This document shows, piece by piece, positions 58,010 to 64,000 of a DNA stretch of 64,000 nt. The DNA comes from Lentinus brumalis (lineage: Eukaryota > Basidiomycota > Agaricomycetes > Polyporales > Polyporaceae). Within the stretch, counting starts at the first letter, position 1; the number at the start of each line of letters is the position of its first letter. The stretch spans positions 496,001-560,000 of the forward strand of contig MARA01000002.1 of assembly GCA_001792895.1 (NCBI GenBank), written 5' to 3'. The notes beneath the pieces were generated by a model. That model was not told the origin of the DNA. It made no database searches and was given only the letters and a program-made list of their open reading frames with translations. The position numbers were made by a program, and so were the translations under genes.

Positions 58010-59938
58010 ATGGCCGCCACCTGGCTCGCGCCAACATGGCTGCAGCGGTCGCAGATGGTTTTGGACAGAACAACTTTGCTCTCGCACCCGGCGGGCTCGT
58101 TTGGAGCATACCAACTTGATAGCGAGAACCATGAGTACGTGTTCAATCTATACGCATATACGCGACGATGGAAGGACTGACAACATCCAAGATTGTGGAA
58201 GAACACCCTCGCATATCCCGTCTTCGCCGCCGCCGCATCAGCCGTAGTCCTCTCTCTTCAACTCGTCGCGCGCACACGATCCGTTCAGCGGCTGTTCGCG
58301 AGAATCACCGACTCTGACGCGCTCGTCAAGGTCGACGACGACCTCGAGGCGGCCGGAGCGAGCACGCAGGCTGCGTCGCACGTCGAGCAGCTCGGAGGGC
58401 CCGTTATCTTCGCCTTCAAGGTCCTGCGTCTCGTGTGCTCTCTCACCCTCCTCGCCCTCTCCGTCGCGGGCCTCTTCCTCCACGACCCGGATGACACTGT
58501 CGACTTCTCGTTTGACGCAAGATGGGTGGTTTTTGGGCTGATTGTAACATATGTGCGTACTTTCTCGTATCGCCCGGGGTATCGTTCTTGTGTATCAAGC
58601 GGGTACACACGCTGGTCATACGGGGAGCGGAGGTCAAGGAATGCTACCGTTAGTCTCGCCAGCCACACTTCGTGCTGGTGTAGTGTCTCGTCAGGCTCGC
58701 TCTGTGGCACTTACTGGCCATGATGGGGACATGTATGCGCCATCCTTGTTGCAAAAGCGGCCTTGTCGTGCAGCCTCACCACCCAAACGTTCTGCCTGGC
58801 CCAAGAGGAAGTTACAGGACAGGGCCGTGCCTATGGCGTGTGGGGAGATTGGTGTGGGCGGGTGTGGGGTTCGGTCACGCTCAGTCGTGAAGCCTCCTTG
58901 CATCTCCTCATGGAGAACATGGCCAAAACCAGAATATGGCACGCTGGGTGTATGTATGCACAACTGCGGTCCAACTAACTCGCGGAAAACATCGCATCGT
59001 TGCGACTGGGACCAGAGAGTCTCCCAGTGACGGCCATCAGCTTCCAGATATGTAGAAGGTGGCTCAGACGTCGCAGAGCGAGCGTGACGGACCCACAACT
59101 CGGCTAGGAACGAGACTCGGCGAGCTGCCGCACAGTGACCTTTCGCGAGCGAATCCACCACCGTTCCTCAGCAAATGGCGCTAACTCACTGATGATCATA
59201 CGACGAGCCTTTGACCTTTGCCCAGCGCGTGTGTATCCGCTGTACACACAGTGCGATGTTTAGGTGCATGTTTCGGCGTGCCTCCGGCTGACACGTTCCC
59301 GTCAGGCGTACGCTTCGGTTCTGGCATTTACGTCCGTGGTGGGCAGCTCTAACCTGAGCAGGCTGGTGACCCGCCATCTCGTCTTCGTTCTCCTGTGCGT
59401 GTTCGGCGTGTATGCGTACCGCGACCTCTGGCCCCTTGCGACCTTCACGCTCCAGCCCTTGGATGCGTCCGAGGGCCCTCTCCTGTGGGTGAAGATCGGT
59501 ATCCTCACGTTCGCAGCGGTCGTCATCCCCGTGGTCATCCCGCGTCAGTACATTCCGGTGGATCCCAAGGTATGTGCTGATTCACTCTATGTGTTCCACA
59601 CCATGACACCGCCGTGCAGGACCCCGCGCCTGAAGTCAACCCCGAGCAAACCGCGTCTATCCTGTCCATCGCGATCTACACCTTCTTGGATAGCATCATC
59701 TGGAAAGCATACAAGGTTCCCCACCTCCCGTTAGACGAGCTCCCGCCTATCGCGGACTACGACTACGCCAAGAACCTCGTGAAGAGGGCGTTCCCGGTAT
59801 GTTTCCGTTGGACTGTGCGTTGGGCCTTTCACTGACTTCCCGCACAGCATCTTGACCCGTTCCAAGTGTCCAAGCAGCGTCACATCTTCTGGGGCTTGAT
59901 GACCGTATTCTCCAGGGAGTATTTTGTTCTAGCCTTGG
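58010..59938 (+). pseudogene. ABCC (MRP-type) transporter, truncated (copy 2)
   Basis: Exons 58010-58134, 58192-58552, 59306-59569, 59620-59796 and 59848-~59938. Reading is continuous, with one codon less than copy 1 in exon 1 and the same L0 motifs (P-E-Q-T-A-S, L-P-P-I-A-D-Y-D-Y, HIFWGLM). Intron 2 is 753 nt because it holds the inverted-repeat insert; copy 1 has 73 nt there. Homology to the transporter ends at F-V-L-A-L, slightly earlier than in copy 1, and is followed by the same gcatgtacgtacacaggaat sequence in both. Confidence 0.87.
58598..59241. mobile_element. MITE-like insert in intron 2 of ABCC copy 2
   Basis: Left end AGCGGGTACACACGCTGG (58598-58615) and right end CCAGCGCGTGTGTATCCGCT (59222-59241) are imperfect inverted repeats of ~18-20 bp. 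The element lies inside a gap in the alignment with copy 1. A TA dinucleotide stands a few bases outside each end, but a target duplication is not certain. No transposase is encoded in ~644 bp. The family is undetermined. Confidence 0.65.
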
Positions 59939-59939
59939 C

Positions 59940-62900
59940 AGGATCAACAACTTGGGCATGTACGTACACAGGAATATATTTCGTGGTCCCGATGCCGGTG
60001 TGATCTACGCGGTGATCTATGCGGGGGCGGGCGCAGCGGCGGGCAGCGGCGGGCGAGCAGTAGCCTCGTGGTGCGGCGGGCTACGCGACCCCGACGGCTT
60101 CCTGCTGCAGAACGAATGCTGAACTTAGTGTGTTTTCCGGGGAACAGGTCGTGGCTGGGTGAATTTGGGGAACAGGCCGGTGTTTTCTCGCCATGTCTAC
60201 TGGCTGGGTGTTTTCTGCGGGCCAGTGTACTCTGGGGAGGGGGATAGGATGCTCGCAAAGGTCTCTGTATTGGCCAGTGCATACGGTAGGGTACATGCGC
60301 TACAGACACAGAATATTCGAGCAGAACAGGCAGCGCGACTCGCCGCGGGACGTCCAAATCTGCGGTCGGAATACGGGCGCTTATGCGTCGCCCTTCGCTG
60401 CCGGCTGTGCGCGTCCGCCTCTGTCTCGTACCACCACCATGTCCGCCTCGACCTCGACATTCCCCAGCCCGGCCTCCAGTCTCGCCGCATAGTTGCGCTC
60501 ACCTGCCGCATACAGTGAGTGCAAGACGGAGTTATGCAAAGTCCAGCTGTCGACGCTCGCACTCAAATCAAGCATGAAGTACGGCACGCGCAGAACTGAA
60601 GGGGGGATAATTGGAGAATGGGGCGCATACGAGGACGCACCTGTCTAGCGGACTCATTGAATGCCTCGCCCTCAGCCTGAATCCTTCCGCTTCTTGCACC
60701 GCTCATGCGCCGTCTTGCTCCACCCCTCCGCATTCTGGATCTTTCTGTAACAGAGTGCGCGGTGCAAGGACACCAGGTGAGCACGAACTCACCTGCAGTA
60801 CTCTCCGACACGTCGATTAGACCCCCCTACATAGCTCCTCCTCCTCTTCAGCTCATTGTCTTCGCCCGGGTCATGTCGCGCGACGCGTGACGTTATTGTC
60901 TACATCAGGAAGGTCAGTAGACATACAAGGTAAGTTCGAAGTGAAGAAGACGCACGCGGTGTTCGAGAGCTAACCGTGGAGTCGCGACACGAACTCTGTA
61001 AAAGCATCAGTGCGGCCGCGGCCTGCCTGCGGCCATATTCTGCAAGTGCGTCTGACTTCTGTGTCTGCGTGCGGCGAAGCTCCGTGGTCAGGTCCAGACG
61101 ACGCAGCCGGGCCGGAAGGGTCGGAGGATGAAGGAAGATTCGAGCCGTCGGGAGATGCCTTGAACGGACACGTCCCGCCATCTCCCCGGATCTCCAGCTT
61201 GTCGACGCCGCCTGGCAACCTTGTATACAGCAGGAAGGTCAGTACATACACATCTTCGGCACTACAAGACAGATAAGAAGACATACCAATTGAGAGCTGA
61301 CGGGACTTGGACCGCAGCAGAGTACCAGCATTGTGAGCTCCTACGTGTCAGATAGGGCTGGAGCTCTCCGTGCGCTGCGCGATTGGCATTTGGTACGCAG
61401 TCGGCGACCGAGAACACGTCTGCCGAGCCGGAGACGTCGAATGTAGAGGTAAGTCTTGCATGAGTTGTCGGAAGGGATGCTTGACCTCCGAGGATGCGAG
61501 AGCATTCGAAATCATATTTCGAATTGCTCCACGGAGAATGGAATGGTCGACTGAGGGTGAGCAAAAGGAGCCGGCATGTCTGACGACCGGGACCAGGTGA
61601 GCACGCGTGACCTGCGCTGATGCGGCACTTCGGTGGTGACGACGGTTTGCTGTCCATGACCTGAATGGGAGCTAGCGAGCAGTGAGTCAAGGACTCAGAC
61701 TCAGCATACGCCCTGACGGAGGTGTGTCAGTGTACCGTAGGTCAGATAATATCCGCATTTTGGTTTTACTCACCTCGTCCCTTGTTAACGCATCATTCCG
61801 GGGTCTGATCGTGACCAGCGGAACTTTGCCTTGACAAGTCCGCTCGAGCACTGTGACTCAGAGAACTCTCGACTGCCTGACGAATACACTGTCAGTCGAA
61901 ATTCGAAGGAAGGTGCGTCCGGATCCACTCACTTTAAAAGCGGATGGTGTACCATGCAGCTTTTCGGGTGCGGAAGTCGTGCAACATCGCTGTGAACATC
62001 ATGTGAGTGCCATCATGATGTAGGGCTACTAGTTTTTCAGCGTGCTCACCATGGCTCGCAGCGACTCTCAGCTGGCCAAGGAGACCTCCTTCGAGGTGCG
62101 GAGATGATTGTTGTCTCCACGGTGCTGGCATGATTAAAGGTGTTGAGGTATGGAGGAGCAGTCAACAGGAGGGATGCGACAGCACTCACGTGGAGTGGCG
62201 TAGAGGTCAAGAGTATCAACAGATGGTGTAGCGCAGCGGCGGGAGTTGGGCCTAATAGACTGTGCATGTCGTGCGGCACAGTGGAGAGGGCTCGGGAGGG
62301 CTCAATGTGTGATCATGGTGGTGAGAGGCAGGTCTCCGACTGACGTGGCATGGCGGGATATTGCGGCAGACAGTGGCCGCTTCGCGGTGGCTAAGCGAGT
62401 CGGAGATTCGGCTGACGACTCTTGTGTGGTCCGACCTGTGGTCGTCAGCTTCTCTTACGCCCGCGACCGGGTGTATGAAAATACCACTCATCTGTCATAT
62501 GTGCAGTACTTACTCCAGGCCATATACCGTGACATTATGTCTGCTCGAATCTGGTAGAGCACATGCTGCTAGGTGGGGTGTCGTGGTATACATTGCATTT
62601 GGACTAGTGCTCTCCAATTCACACTTCTTGACTTACGGCCATGTTCTTCATGCGCATCCTTAGCTGCCTCTCGACTCTTCTGCTCGCTCGCTGTTGTTCC
62701 TGAGGATGCTCCAACGGAGCTTAAGATCGACCGCACTTATGTCCCGGATGACTGCCTCGTCCATCTAGTATCTAACACTGCCGGCAGACCTTGGTGCATT
62801 GCCTACCGGCTCACCAAGCTACCAAGCTGGCATCTGAGCTGGGTATTGCTGTGAGAAAGCCAGTAATAATGCAAATGCCCGGAAGCGAAAGAAACCGGCC

Positions 62901-63210
62901 GGACGGCCAGATGACGACATGGCGGTCAAAGCGAAGGAGCACTACCGCCAAGCGCTTGCAAACATCGCAACTTTGCTTGCACTTCCTGTTTCTCCGTCCC
63001 CAAAGCGGCACTCATAAAACACTACAAGGCAGTTCTAACGCAAGCGCACAGCGTGTATGCCGGAATATATCGTATGTTGACACACTTTTGAGCTGAAACT
63101 GGCAGAACTCCTGCATCTCTCTCTTGACAGACTGTTCCGGCTCTGAGCTCAGAAAGCAACTCGCCCATAATGGAACTCGAGCACCCAGACAATACGGATG
63201 ACATATTCGA
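59940..63210. other. duplicated region without confident gene (copy 2)
   Basis: Same content as 50209-53490. Conserved frames lack domains. Confidence 0.5.
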
Positions 63211-63219
63211 GCACCTGTG

Positions 63220-63670
63220 ACAGCTTACGCTACATAGAATATTCCGAGCACAACCGGGACACCCCAGAACGCGAGGCTACATGGACCCTGTCCTCCTGCC
63301 CCCGAGCAACGAAAGTACGACGGCAGCGGACACAAATAATCTCACCATCATATTGGGCGCCCGGATACGTAGGCGAGTACCGCCCGCTAGCTACGCGGCC
63401 CCAGAAACCAGTCAGAAGATGCAGACAAGCTGTTTCAGCCCTCTGGGCATACCCACCCCTCTCCGCCGGCTGTTCTCCGTCCATCCGTGTCGCTCTGTGG
63501 TTGGCGGGGATCTGGGAAAGTCTCGGCCTTTCTGTACGTACTGACGCAACGCTCGGTCTATCTCCGCCGTGAAATGTGCCCTCGGTAAAGAGAAATCTCG
63601 CGGTATGTCTACGCACGGGCCCTGTCCTCTGGCTATAAGTACCCCACCCGGACGACACAGACCTCATTCC
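63220..63670 (+). promoter_or_regulatory. strongly conserved block with TATA-type core promoter (copy 2)
   Basis: Pairs with 53500-53950; TATA string at 63634-63640. The gene it drives would continue past the right window edge. Confidence 0.6.
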
Positions 63671-64000
63671 CTCATCCCTCTCCCTTCCCTTCCCATCCCT
63701 CATCCCTCTTACGTTCTTCTCTATTTCTCTATTATCTCAATCATCTGCGCTTCCCTTTTTGCGGAGTCCGCCGCTCTTCTCAGGCTTTCACGCCGCTGCT
63801 TGTACTACTGCCCTTTCAAGTTGACCCCATCCCTCCCTCTCTGGTTCGCACTGGCTTGTTGCTTCCGTATCGAACGTTCACTTCGGTGAGTAAGTCATTC
63901 AGATACAGATTGATGTGAGAAGGCTAACTCGCTCTTATAAGATGCGAGCTGTCTTCGCGGTACGGCCGGCGGTACTACAAGGTGAGTTTCCGGACTTCTA

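Larger units (their letters stand above)
57831..64000 (+). repeat. segmental duplication, copy 2 (runs off the window)
   Basis: Colinear with copy 1 from 48766; still homologous at the last base. It differs by the insert at 58598-59241, a 3-bp deletion in ABCC exon 1, and many substitutions in the middle. Confidence 0.9.

Noticed and set aside
48766..64000. The two duplicate copies as long terminal repeats of a giant element
   Set aside because: They are over 5 kb, contain introns of a host transporter gene, and the DNA between them has no retroelement genes.

Overview
The window looks like nuclear DNA of a basidiomycete, most likely an Agaricomycete. That rests on the gene models: short GT...AG introns of about 45-60 nt that preserve frame when spliced, small multi-exon genes, and lineage-typical families (divergent F-box proteins, MYND and C2H2 zinc fingers, a fork-head-like protein, an ABCC transporter start, Tad/R1-type LINEs). 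No taxonomic search could be run. No rRNA, tRNA, CRISPR or bacterial-type operon was seen.

Region 1 (1-12.6 kb) is a cluster of recently expanded families: a Cys-rich zinc-binding protein at the left edge, two paralogous MYND genes (1364-2115, 3989-4694) with two introns at matching places, and three tandem paralogous F-box-like genes (4875-6593, 7391-10109, 10868-12611) with one intron at the same codon. The middle F-box gene is broken by a 931-bp hAT-type element (8272-9202) with matching 17-bp terminal inverted repeats and a perfect 8-bp target duplication. Short direct repeats and a diverged dispersed repeat fill the spacers.

Region 2 (12.6-19.7 kb) has two C2H2 zinc-finger genes, a roughly 98-bp tandem array between them, and a divergent fork-head-like gene. 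Region 3 (19.98-28.7 kb) has a decayed LINE on the minus strand, a small predicted tail-anchored protein, a weak plus-strand gene and a multi-exon minus-strand gene of unknown function.

Region 4 (29-48.5 kb) has another F-box gene, then three paralogs of an F-box plus nucleotidyltransferase-fold-like family (31194-32804 plus; 33467-34421 and 34584-35582 minus). Only one keeps the full acidic catalytic signature. Several lineage-specific genes follow, and a 5'-truncated LINE (39157-41170) with a 12-bp target duplication and an A-rich tail sits between two of them. A small gene with HicA-like character ends the region.

Region 5 (48.77 kb to the end) is a direct segmental duplication (48766-~54260 and 57831-64000, still homologous at the window end). 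Each copy starts with the same truncated ABCC transporter 5' half. Copy 2 carries an extra ~644-bp terminal-inverted-repeat insert in an intron. A TATA-bearing block of about 450 bp is nearly identical in both copies. No housekeeping operon or metabolic cluster is visible: the window reads as a fast-evolving accessory region of adaptor, zinc-finger and DNA-binding families shaped by tandem duplication and transposons. Coordinates of multi-exon genes span first to last exon; exon boundaries were read by eye.
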